The translations under genes were made by a program, and so were the position numbers. Below the pieces are notes generated by a model. The model ran no database searches. It had not been told where the DNA came from and saw only the letters and a list, made by a program, of their open reading frames with translations. This document shows, piece by piece, positions 1 to 5,522 of a DNA stretch of 17,440 nucleotides; the first letter of the stretch is position 1; each line of letters begins with the position of its first letter. Source of the DNA: Thermoplasmatota archaeon (lineage in GTDB: Archaea > Thermoplasmatota > E2 > DHVEG-1); assembly GCA_018334795.1 (NCBI GenBank), contig JAGXLH010000026.1, positions 1-17,440 on the forward strand, given 5' to 3'.

Positions 1-116
1 TTGCATTAGGCCTACTTTTCGTTGGATTTGGTGGTATTTCTTGGTTTTTTCATTCTCAGTTCGCTAAGCTTTCTAAGATTGCTGCTGAAATTGAAAATGA
101 ACAACACAAAAAATAG
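1..116 (+). CDS. C-terminal end of an unidentified membrane protein (partial)
   Basis: An open frame enters from the left edge (first complete codon at base 3) and stops at TAG 114-116. The visible 37 residues are a hydrophobic glycine- and phenylalanine-rich stretch that looks like the end of a transmembrane helix, followed by a short charged tail ending in Gln-His-Lys-Lys. A run of seven T follows the stop within 3 bases, as expected for an archaeal terminator. The gene converges on the polyprenyl diphosphate synthase gene. There is too little sequence to name a family. Confidence 0.5.
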   Translation, partial: ALGLLFVGFGGISWFFHSQFAKLSKIAAEIENEQHKK

Positions 117-118
117 TG

Positions 119-125
119 TTTTTTT
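119..125 (+). terminator. T-tract terminator after the partial membrane protein gene
   Basis: Seven consecutive T lie 3 bases after the TAG at 114-116. Archaeal RNA polymerase terminates on oligo-T without needing a hairpin. The opposite strand has a T6 run (AAAAAA at 108-113 on the + strand), so the 18-base gap between the converging genes may end transcription in both directions. Confidence 0.45.
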
Positions 126-133
126 ATTGTTGA

Positions 134-931
134 TTAATTACCATATCGTCGTTTTCGTTGTTGATATGAGTTAATTGCTTTTAGAAAATCTCTCTTTTGA
201 AAAGCTGGCCAGTATACATCAGTGAAATAGAACTCAGAATATGCCATTTGCCAAAGTAAAAAATTAGAAATACGTTCTTCACCTGATGTTCGCAAGATGA
301 GATCAGGGTCAGGAAGATCTTTTGTATAAAGATAAGAAGCTACTTTTTCTTCGTTAATGTCTGCAATATCAAGTTCTCCACCTTGTACATCCTCAGCTAT
401 TCGTTGAACTGCATTTACAATCTCTTCTCGACCGCCATAGGCTATTGCGATGCTGAAATTATACTTATCATATTCTTTTGTTTGATTCATTAAACCATTT
501 GCTTCTTCTTGGATATGAGATGGTAAATTATCAATTTGACCGATAACAGATACTTTGACCTTGTTTTTATGAAGCCTGGAATCTTTTTTTGCTTTGGATA
601 ATTCAGTGTAACAAAGATCCATTAATTCTTCTACTTCATCCTGTTCTCGATTAAAATTTTCTGTTGAAAACGCATATAATGTAAGATTTTTTATTCCAAG
701 TTCTAAACACCAATCCAAGGTGTCCTTTACTTTTTCTGTACCGAAATGATGACCCAGTGAAGGATTCAACCCAGTGGATGTTGCAAAACGTCTGTTGCCA
801 TCCATAATGATTGCCACATGATCGGGTACTTTACTTTTTTTGATTTGACCAAGGAGTTTTAAATCCTGGAATCTTCTAATTTTTTCTTTGATAAACGAGT
901 ATAATCTTGAGCGGTAAAACATTGCAAACAT
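134..931 (-). CDS. uppS: cis-prenyltransferase (polycis-polyprenyl diphosphate synthase)
   Basis: This enzyme of the UPP synthase (Z-FPS) family adds isopentenyl diphosphate in cis to an allylic primer, geranylgeranyl diphosphate in archaea, to make the long polyprenyl chain used as the dolichol-type glycan carrier. The diagnostic N-terminal motif AIIMDGNRRFA is present, with the catalytic Asp. A GHxxGxxxV segment, LYAFSTENF and the C-terminal RTSGEERISNFLLWQ block followed by a YSEFYFTDVYWPAF segment are also present. The frame stays open to a TTG at 979 (281 residues), but homologues begin shortly before MDGN. I therefore take the ATG at 931; a second ATG at 922 is equally possible. Neither has a good ribosome binding site. 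A weak TATA-like TTTACTTAAA lies near 1000-1010 on the minus strand, which would place transcription start near 979. A lipid carrier fits the N-glycosylation sequons in the membrane protein at 15532-16680. Confidence 0.93.
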   Translation of the reverse strand: MFAMFYRSRLYSFIKEKIRRFQDLKLLGQIKKSKVPDHVAIIMDGNRRFATSTGLNPSLGHHFGTEKVKDTLDWCLELGIKNLTLYAFSTENFNREQDEVEELMDLCYTELSKAKKDSRLHKNKVKVSVIGQIDNLPSHIQEEANGLMNQTKEYDKYNFSIAIAYGGREEIVNAVQRIAEDVQGGELDIADINEEKVASYLYTKDLPDPDLILRTSGEERISNFLLWQMAYSEFYFTDVYWPAFQKRDFLKAINSYQQRKRRYGN

Positions 932-979
932 ATTTTGTGCCACATCACTTTCCAATGCAATTGATTCAATTTGTTGCAA

Positions 980-1253
980 ATGGTGTTTTGCAATGTTTTT
1001 AAGTAAATACGGTTTCTTTTTGATTGGTATTCCCCTTCCGGATAAACGCTAGATACAAACTAGTTAAATCTTCTTGGTATAAATAGATTGCAGTTTTTTA
1101 ATAATCATCGGCCATTTCTAATTAGTTGTGTACAAATCATTGCCTTTTTTAAGCGAATGGTTCTTCATATTTTTTTGGTAGAATTCTTTTTCTGAGTGAA
1201 AAGAAGTACTTTTTCATGAAAAAAGCCTGCAAAGTTTTTATATATAAAACGTA
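980..1253. other. Intergenic region between divergent uppS and rps17e
   Basis: There is no convincing gene in these roughly 275 bases. The stretch is AT-rich and holds promoter elements. One is a TATA-like TATAAATA at 1078-1085, readable on either strand (TATTTATA on the minus strand), which could serve a longer uppS leader. Another is the palindrome CTTTTTCATGAAAAAAG at 1209-1225, and the third is the strong palindromic TATA box at 1236-1249 immediately before rps17e. Confidence 0.5.
1236..1249 (+). promoter_or_regulatory. TATA box of rps17e
   Basis: TTTTATATATAAAA is a perfect 14-bp palindrome and an ideal archaeal TATA box, preceded by an AAAG that resembles a BRE. With the usual spacing of about 25 bp, transcription should begin near 1265-1270. 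That lies downstream of the TTG at 1254 and about 20 bases upstream of the CTG at 1287, which bears on the start of S17e. Confidence 0.6.
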
Positions 1254-1275
1254 TTGCAGCCTCGCAAACGACAAA

Positions 1276-1283
1276 AAGGTGAT
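1276..1283 (+). promoter_or_regulatory. Shine-Dalgarno site supporting the CTG start of S17e
   Basis: AAGGTGAT is complementary to the 3' end of archaeal 16S rRNA (GGAGGTGATC consensus). It ends 3 bases before CTG 1287. No comparable site precedes the TTG at 1254, which sits only 5 bases after the TATA box. Confidence 0.55.
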
Positions 1284-1286
1284 ACT

Positions 1287-1505
1287 CTGGGAAATATACG
1301 ACAAACATTCATTAAAACACTTGCCCGGGATTTATTAGAGAAATATCCCGATCAATTCGTAATTAATAATTTTCAGCATAACAAGCAAAAAGTAGGAGAA
1401 CTAACTACCGTAAGAAGTAATCTTTTACGTAACAGAATCGCAGGTTACATCACGCGAAAGTTAGCATCTCATGAAAAAAGATCATCTCAACCAATTTCTG
1501 AGTAA
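1287..1505 (+). CDS. rps17e: Small ribosomal subunit protein eS17 (S17e)
   Basis: S17e is a small-subunit ribosomal protein found in archaea and eukaryotes only. The product has the family sequence GNIRQTFIKTLARDLLEKYP and later LRNRIAGYITRKL, which match the archaeal consensus closely. The frame is closed upstream by a TAA at 1245-1247 and contains no ATG or GTG at all. The only candidate starts are TTG 1254 (83 residues) and CTG 1287 (72 residues). CTG is preferred for three reasons: homologues start MGN(I/V)R, and the CTG takes the place of that Met; AAGGTGAT at 1276-1283 is a good Shine-Dalgarno site at the right distance; and the TATA box at 1236-1249 predicts a transcript starting after 1254. 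The C-terminal extension of about 15 residues (SHEKRSSQPISE) is longer than in many homologues. It is the first gene of the strand block that continues into the rib genes. Confidence 0.88.
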   Translation: MGNIRQTFIKTLARDLLEKYPDQFVINNFQHNKQKVGELTTVRSNLLRNRIAGYITRKLASHEKRSSQPISE

Positions 1506-1509
1506 TTAA

Positions 1510-1530
1510 CTATCTTTTATGAAAAAATAG
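1510..1530. promoter_or_regulatory. Near-perfect inverted repeat between rps17e and ribB
   Basis: Arms CTATCTTTT (1510-1518) and AAAAAATAG (1522-1530) flank ATG, with one mismatch in 9 positions. The element begins 5 bases after the S17e stop and ends 31 bases before ribB. It includes a TATA-like TTTTAT, so it could be an operator over an internal rib promoter, or a hairpin in the mRNA. Archaeal rib genes are often controlled by the riboflavin kinase-regulator RbkR; linking this repeat to RbkR is only a guess. Confidence 0.35.
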
Positions 1531-1561
1531 TCTGTTGTGCTGGCGGGTGAAAGTTATTTCT

Positions 1562-2254
1562 ATGATTCAACAAGCGCTCGCGGATATTCGTCAGGGAAAA
1601 ATTGTGCTTATTCATGATGCGGATGATCGGGAGGGTGAAACGGATTTTGTTCTGCCTGCTGAATTTGTTACTCCATCTCATGTTCAAATAATGCGAAAGG
1701 ATGGCGGTGGGCTTTTATTTTTAATGATTACTGATGAAATCGCGAAATTATTTCAACTTCCTTTTATCGCTGATGTGTTCACCAGTTGTGAAAAAGAGTA
1801 TCCGGTGTTACAATCACTGATTGCTGATGATATACCCTATGATGCAAAATCCTCGTTTTCATTGTACATCAATCATAGGGATTCTTTTACAGGGATAACT
1901 GATAATGATCGAAGTTTGACTATGAAAGAATTTGCACGTTTATGTAAACAGTGTTTAACGAATCATATTGAAAAACCAGTTGATGAACTTGGTAAACATT
2001 TTAGATCTCCAGGTCATGTACCCATTTGCAGGTCTTCGGATAAACCATTAATGAATCGTTTTGGTCATACTGAGCTTTCAACCTGTTTATTAACCATGGC
2101 GGGAGTAACTCCAGTTGCTTGTGGATGTGAAATGATGGGGGATGATGGAAAAGCATTATCTAAAAAGGATGCAAAACGATATGCTGATAAACATGATTTG
2201 ACATTTTTACAAGGAAAAGAGATTGTGAAGAGTTGGAAATCATGGTCAGAGTAA
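1562..2254 (+). CDS. ribB: 3,4-dihydroxy-2-butanone 4-phosphate synthase
   Basis: RibB converts ribulose 5-phosphate to 3,4-dihydroxy-2-butanone 4-phosphate and formate, giving the four-carbon unit for lumazine synthesis. The acidic metal-binding loop DADDREGETDFV is at residues 19-30. Further on come RSPGHVP and the FGHTELS motif, whose His is catalytic in the family, and then MAGVTPVACGCEMMGDDG. At 230 residues it has the length of a stand-alone archaeal RibB, with no fused GTP cyclohydrolase II domain. The open frame extends upstream to a TTG at 1535, but ATG 1562 starts the protein exactly where homologues do and has GGGTGA at 1545-1550 upstream. The stop TAA at 2252-2254 lies inside the next gene, so ribB and ribL overlap. 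First of four consecutive rib genes. Confidence 0.95.
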   Translation: MIQQALADIRQGKIVLIHDADDREGETDFVLPAEFVTPSHVQIMRKDGGGLLFLMITDEIAKLFQLPFIADVFTSCEKEYPVLQSLIADDIPYDAKSSFSLYINHRDSFTGITDNDRSLTMKEFARLCKQCLTNHIEKPVDELGKHFRSPGHVPICRSSDKPLMNRFGHTELSTCLLTMAGVTPVACGCEMMGDDGKALSKKDAKRYADKHDLTFLQGKEIVKSWKSWSE

Positions 2255-2700
2255 TGGCAACGGGCACATTTGATATTTTACATATGGGACATATTTATTT
2301 TTTAAAAGAAGCAAAAAAACTTGGTGACAAAATAATTGTGGTAGTTGCTTGTGATAAAACAGTTCGTCGGTTAAAACATGAACCCGTTACGTCTGAAGAT
2401 ATGCGGCTTAATCTGATCAAGGAATTACGTGTCGTTGATGATGCAGTTATTGGAAACGAAGATGATATGTTTGAAGTTGTTGAACAAATTAAACCTGATG
2501 TGATCGCGCTTGGATATGATCAGATCCATAATGAAAAATCATTGCAAGAAAAGTTAAACAAGCGACATATTAACGCCAATATTGTTCGGCTGCCGAAATA
2601 TGATAAAACTTCTGATTTGAATGGAACACGACGGATTATTGCAAAAATTATTGAAGCGTATGGATTTCAACTAGAAATGGAGAAGATTGAGCAGGAATGA
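2242..2700 (+). CDS. ribL: FAD synthetase (FMN adenylyltransferase), archaeal type
   Basis: RibL transfers AMP from ATP to FMN to make FAD. It is the archaeal stand-alone enzyme of the cytidylyltransferase-like superfamily. The start ATGTGTFDILHMGHIYFL carries the HxGH signature (His14 and His17). The end has a TSDLNGTRRI segment in place of the usual ISSTRII motif. The length, 152 residues, is typical. The open frame runs up to a TTG at 2233; ATG 2242 matches the family start MVRVMATGTFD, while another ATG at 2254 overlaps the ribB stop (TAATG). The only Cys is in VVACDKT; the C-terminal cysteines of the Methanocaldococcus enzyme are absent. It overlaps ribB by 13 bases and ribC by 4 (ATGA), so translation is probably coupled. 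The riboflavin kinase that would supply FMN is not in the window. Confidence 0.92.
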   Translation: MVRVMATGTFDILHMGHIYFLKEAKKLGDKIIVVVACDKTVRRLKHEPVTSEDMRLNLIKELRVVDDAVIGNEDDMFEVVEQIKPDVIALGYDQIHNEKSLQEKLNKRHINANIVRLPKYDKTSDLNGTRRIIAKIIEAYGFQLEMEKIEQE

Positions 2701-3164
2701 AACGAATTGGCATTGTTGATACCACATTTGCTCGGGTGAATATGGGATCTATTGCTATTAATGAGATTCAGAGTACTCGCGATCAGATAAAAATAATGCG
2801 AGTTACAGTTCCAGGGATTAAGGATTTACCGGTTGCTTGTAAGAAAATCATTGAAGAGAAACACTGCGATATTGTGATGGCACTTGGTATGCCTGGTGGA
2901 GAATCTATTGATAAACAATGCGCACATGAAGCAAGTAATGGGTTAATTCAAGTGCAATTGTTAACTAACATGCATATTATTGAAGTGTTTGTGCATGAAG
3001 ATGAAGCAAGGGATGAAAAAGAATTATTTTGGCTTGCTGAACGACGTATTCGTGAACATGCGCAAAATGTGCTTCGATTATTATTTCATCCTGAATGGTT
3101 GATTAACCATGCAGGTAGTGGTCTTCGTCAAGGGTTTGATGATGCGGGCCCAATTAGTAAATAG
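2697..3164 (+). CDS. ribC: Riboflavin synthase, archaeal RibC type
   Basis: It catalyses the dismutation of two 6,7-dimethyl-8-ribityllumazine molecules to riboflavin and the pyrimidinedione. The archaeal enzyme is unrelated to bacterial RibE and is a paralogue of lumazine synthase. The N-terminus KRIGIVDTTFARVNMGSIA, the KIMRVTVPGIKDLPVA segment, the MALGMPGG loop and the HIIEVFVHEDEA stretch are characteristic, and 155 residues is the family length. Its ATG overlaps the ribL stop (ATGA at 2697-2700), and its own TAG runs into the GGAGG ribosome binding site of ribH. The substrate comes from the next gene and the product feeds flavin cofactor synthesis. Confidence 0.94.
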   Translation: MKRIGIVDTTFARVNMGSIAINEIQSTRDQIKIMRVTVPGIKDLPVACKKIIEEKHCDIVMALGMPGGESIDKQCAHEASNGLIQVQLLTNMHIIEVFVHEDEARDEKELFWLAERRIREHAQNVLRLLFHPEWLINHAGSGLRQGFDDAGPISK

Positions 3165-3175
3165 GAGGAAAAAAT

Positions 3176-3595
3176 ATGGCGAAAAACTCGATGAGAATTG
3201 GGGCAGTTGTATCTGAATTTAATTATGATATCACCATGATGATGCTTGAACGAGCTCGTGAACACGCTCAGTTTCTTGGTTGTGAAATATCTCAAACCGT
3301 GAAGGTTCCTGGTGTGTTTGACATGGGACTTGCGATTAAAAAATTACTTGAACGAGATGATATTGATGGTGTGGTCGCGCTGGGAGCAGTAATTGAAGGT
3401 GAAACCGAACATGATGATATCGTAATTTCTCATGCTTCTCGAAAGATATCAGATTTAGCCGTTGATTTCGGCAAACCTGTTGGACTTGGAATCACGGGTC
3501 CGGGGATGACGCGGTTGCAAGCTGAGGCTCGTATTGAACGAGCAAAAGCAGCTGTTGAAGCAGTGGTTAAATTGCATCGTCGGCTTCGATTATAA
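3176..3595 (+). CDS. ribH: 6,7-dimethyl-8-ribityllumazine synthase
   Basis: RibH condenses 5-amino-6-ribitylaminouracil with dihydroxybutanone phosphate (the RibB product) to give dimethylribityllumazine, the RibC substrate; it usually assembles as pentamers or icosahedral capsids. Visible family blocks are the VVSEFNYDIT substrate loop near residue 15, VKVPGVFDMGLAIKKLL, the VVALGAVIEGETEHDD loop with the conserved His, and GLGITGPGM. The length of 139 residues is normal. ATG 3176 has GGAGG at 3164-3168, overlapping the ribC stop. It is the last gene of the rib cluster; T-tracts follow from 3613. ArfA/B/C-type genes for the earlier pathway steps are not in this window. Confidence 0.95.
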   Translation: MAKNSMRIGAVVSEFNYDITMMMLERAREHAQFLGCEISQTVKVPGVFDMGLAIKKLLERDDIDGVVALGAVIEGETEHDDIVISHASRKISDLAVDFGKPVGLGITGPGMTRLQAEARIERAKAAVEAVVKLHRRLRL

Positions 3596-3608
3596 AAAAT
3601 AGATTTCT

Positions 3609-4214
3609 TCACTTTTTATTTTTTTCATGTTCTTTTTGAAATTGTTTGAATGCTGAGGGAAGATGAATGGTATATGACCCGTCTTTTTCAATGATAATTG
3701 GATGATGTTCAAGAAGTCCTTTGATATCTATTTCGTATTCTCCTGGTGGACGAATTCCAATGGTCTCTGGATGAGTAGATTTGTTTTTTTTAGGAATACA
3801 TCGATTTAGTTGTTCTTGTCGGTATGATTCATCCTCAACGAGTGTATATTGTGGATATTTCGCATATTTTTTTTGTTTCGATTCAGTTTTTGTTGTCTTT
3901 TTTTCTTTTTTTGTAGAAGTTACAATTGGTTGTTCATTGATATGTGATGAAAGGGCCTTTCGGATATCCTTAGGTTTCATATTCACCCAGTTACCTGCTT
4001 GATCCACTAAATCATTACTTTGTGATCCAAGCATGTTTACCAGTTGTTCATTGATGTCCTTTCCAACCTCTTTTTGAATTTCTTCTCGGGCATTTTCATC
4101 AAGTGCCTTTTTCGTGTAAAAAAACCGATTTCCTCCACATTGTGGGCATCCTTTGAGTAATTCAGGGGATCCATCCTCAAAAATTGCTCCGCATTTCAGG
4201 CATTGATGAGGCAC
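3609..4214 (-). CDS. Zn-ribbon protein of the conserved archaeal GTPase/DUF2073 cluster
   Basis: This is an archaeal protein of unknown function. The N-terminal zinc ribbon has two knuckles, CLKC (Cys5, Cys8) and CPQC (Cys23, Cys26). A polar, lysine-rich linker of about 100 residues follows. The C-terminal domain of about 45 residues (PPGEYEIDIKGLLEHHPIII then DGSYTIHLPSAF) is the best conserved part of the family I recognise, a predicted Zn-ribbon nucleic-acid-binding protein (COG3364-like, from memory). The start is GTG 4214 with AAAGGAGG upstream, overlapping the end of the DUF2073 gene 5 bases away. It is the last gene of a three-gene leftward operon with an Era-like GTPase, which suggests one complex or process, perhaps RNA- or ribosome-related; that is inference. 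Lys/Ser/Thr richness of the linker suggests disorder. Confidence 0.8.
   Translation of the reverse strand: MPHQCLKCGAIFEDGSPELLKGCPQCGGNRFFYTKKALDENAREEIQKEVGKDINEQLVNMLGSQSNDLVDQAGNWVNMKPKDIRKALSSHINEQPIVTSTKKEKKTTKTESKQKKYAKYPQYTLVEDESYRQEQLNRCIPKKNKSTHPETIGIRPPGEYEIDIKGLLEHHPIIIEKDGSYTIHLPSAFKQFQKEHEKNKK
3613..3625 (+). terminator. T-tract terminator of the rib cluster
   Basis: T5 at 3613-3617 and T7 at 3619-3625 follow the ribH stop (3593-3595) by about 18 bases. Because the neighbouring operon converges with only 13 bases between the stop codons, the T-tracts fall inside the last codons of the opposing Zn-ribbon gene. Confidence 0.45.
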
Positions 4215-4219
4215 AAAAA

Positions 4220-4612
4220 TTAGCCTCCTTTCCCAGGGATAATTTTTGTTTCAATCATATTATTATCTTTGTTAATCGTTTTTAATAAGTGAGCCGGACC
4301 AATCACCGTCATTCGTGGTTTTTGGATGACACCAAGTATTTTTTTGAAAAAACTCGGTTTTTCTTCCCCATATCCTTCCATTTCTATTCCAATGAACGTA
4401 TCTTGCTTGATTTCCTTCATTGTTTTTTCAATGAGATCTGATTGTTCAAGTGCGGTGAGTCCATGTTCCAAAACCAGTACTTTACCATTTTGTACTTCTT
4501 TGAGAATGAATTTAATTTTTTCATCAGCGGTGAATTCATCGAGTTTCTGTCGGGAAACAAGGTTAACTGCGATGCTATCTTCATTTTTTAATTTTTTACC
4601 CTTTTTTCCCAT
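4220..4612 (-). CDS. DUF2073-type conserved archaeal protein
   Basis: This is a conserved archaeal protein without known function, recognised as DUF2073-like from its sequence and from its place between an Era-like GTPase and a Zn-ribbon protein. After a basic N-terminus (MGKKGKKLKN) comes a compact domain of about 120 residues. It contains the block VLVLEHGLTALEQSDLIEKT and then FIGIEMEGYG and MTVIGPAHLL, with alternating strands and helices and no metal-binding cysteines. The frame extends to a GTG at 4621, but ATG 4612 has a perfect GGAGGTGA five bases upstream. The TGA of that site is the stop codon of the GTPase gene, so translation of the two is coupled. At 130 residues it is of family length. 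Confidence 0.82.
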   Translation of the reverse strand: MGKKGKKLKNEDSIAVNLVSRQKLDEFTADEKIKFILKEVQNGKVLVLEHGLTALEQSDLIEKTMKEIKQDTFIGIEMEGYGEEKPSFFKKILGVIQKPRMTVIGPAHLLKTINKDNNMIETKIIPGKGG

Positions 4613-4627
4613 AATGTTCACCTCCGT
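4613..4627 (-). promoter_or_regulatory. Strong Shine-Dalgarno embedded in the GTPase stop
   Basis: On the minus strand the end of the GTPase gene reads CGG AGG TGA, so GGAGGTGA is both its stop and a near-full-length ribosome binding site for the ATG at 4612. This decides the start of the DUF2073 gene and implies stop-restart coupling. Confidence 0.6.
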
Positions 4628-5277
4628 TTTTTCCGTGATTTTTTCTTTCCAAAATGAGTAATCATATGTGAATACAAATCATCGGAATTATATCCTGTTA
4701 ATGCACTTATTGGTACCACGGGGTGTTGGGGAAATGCTGCTTTTAATGTTGCTGGACTTGATGTTTTTTGATCGATTTTATTAGCTGCAATAAGAACTGG
4801 AAGATTTCGTGCTTCAAGATTTCCAAGTATGGTAACATTCACTTGAGTGAATGGATCTCTTGTTGAATCCATGACTAATAAGATTCCATCTACATCATCA
4901 AGTGACCTAATAGATTCAATTACTCCTTCAGTTGCTTCCTTTGCCCGTTGTTTTGCTTCATCTTTATCCATCTTGAATTTATTGATGAACTCTTTAAAAT
5001 CCACTTTAGTTGAAATACCTGGAGTGTCTACAATATCCATGTATAATGAAGATCCATTATTTTCGATTTTAACATCATTTTCCCATGCAGCCATCCTGGT
5101 TTCATGAGGTACTTCAGAAACACTTCCCATTTGTTCACCAGTCCAATCTTGAAGAATTCTATTAGCAAGTGTTGTTTTACCTACATTTGGTGGACCATAA
5201 ATACCAATTTTGGCTTGTTTCTTCCCAAAAATACGTCGTAAGAATGATTTTAAACTCCTTCGTCTGAATAATCCCAT
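4618..5277 (-). CDS. Era-like small GTPase (TRAFAC class)
   Basis: A single G domain of about 200 residues carries all GTPase motifs: G1 GPPNVGKT at 28-35, G3 DTPG at 84-87, G4 NKID at 166-169 and G5 SAL at 191-193. A basic N-terminus (RRR, RR, KK within the first 21 residues) and a basic tail KKKSRKKRR suggest binding to RNA, ribosomes or acidic membranes. There is no KH domain, so it is not Era itself. It belongs to the archaeal Era-like group found next to DUF2073 and Zn-ribbon genes. The frame runs up to a TTG at 5298, but AGGAGG at 5286-5291 on the minus strand is placed for ATG 5277. It is the first gene of the operon; its stop is part of the next gene's ribosome binding site. Confidence 0.9.
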   Translation of the reverse strand: MGLFRRRSLKSFLRRIFGKKQAKIGIYGPPNVGKTTLANRILQDWTGEQMGSVSEVPHETRMAAWENDVKIENNGSSLYMDIVDTPGISTKVDFKEFINKFKMDKDEAKQRAKEATEGVIESIRSLDDVDGILLVMDSTRDPFTQVNVTILGNLEARNLPVLIAANKIDQKTSSPATLKAAFPQHPVVPISALTGYNSDDLYSHMITHFGKKKSRKKRR

Positions 5278-5311
5278 CCAATCTATTCCTCCTAGCAATT
5301 GAGGAGCCTCG

Positions 5312-5334
5312 CTATTTCAGTATGTATGAAATAG
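5312..5334. promoter_or_regulatory. Perfect 8-bp inverted repeat in the GTPase/microprotein divergent region
   Basis: CTATTTCA (5312-5319) and TGAAATAG (5327-5334) are exact reverse complements separated by 7 bases. On the minus strand a TATA-like CTAATAAAC lies at about 5334-5343, so the repeat would fall between the TATA box and the start of the GTPase operon transcript, where a repressor would act. No regulator is identified. Confidence 0.35.
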
Positions 5335-5386
5335 TTTATTAGTTTAGCGGTTATTATTGAAATTATTCTTATTTTAATTCCATTCC

Positions 5387-5394
5387 TTTAAATC
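5387..5394 (+). promoter_or_regulatory. TATA-like box upstream of the microprotein/coiled-coil pair
   Basis: TTTAAATC is the best TATA-like sequence upstream of the small ORF at 5436. It predicts transcription start near 5415 and a leader of about 20 bases that includes AAGGATG. Confidence 0.3.
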
Positions 5395-5435
5395 AGAGAT
5401 TATTTGCGAAAATAAAGGGTCTGAAGGATGAACAA

Positions 5436-5522
5436 ATGTGGAAATATGGTAAGTCTTATATAGCCACAGTTTCATTCTTAGCCATGGTACTTGCCTTTAT
5501 TGTGGGAGGTAACAGATTATGA
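5436..5522 (+). CDS. 28-residue single-span membrane microprotein
   Basis: ATG 5436 opens a frame of 28 codons ending at TGA 5520-5522. After a basic start (MWKYGKSY) there is a continuous hydrophobic stretch (IATVSFLAMVLAFIVGG), then NRL. This is the composition of a short transmembrane helix with the N-terminus inside by the positive-inside rule. AAGGATG at 5424-5430 is a plausible ribosome binding site and a TATA-like box lies at 5387. The stop overlaps the ATG of the coiled-coil gene (ATGA at 5519-5522), and the last hydrophobic codons contain the GGGAGGT that serves as its ribosome binding site. This arrangement suggests a real translated leader or partner rather than chance. No family is recognised. 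It may instead be non-coding leader sequence. Confidence 0.5.
   Translation: MWKYGKSYIATVSFLAMVLAFIVGGNRL

Noticed and set aside
1506..1561. FMN riboswitch before ribB
   Set aside because: The 56-base gap is far too short for the RFN element and none of its conserved helices is visible; only a simple inverted repeat is present.
5436..5522. The membrane microprotein as a frameshifted N-terminus of the coiled-coil protein
   Set aside because: The coiled-coil gene has its own ATG with GGGAGGT at a good distance, and an ATGA overlap is the normal form of coupling elsewhere in this window, so two separate genes explain it better.
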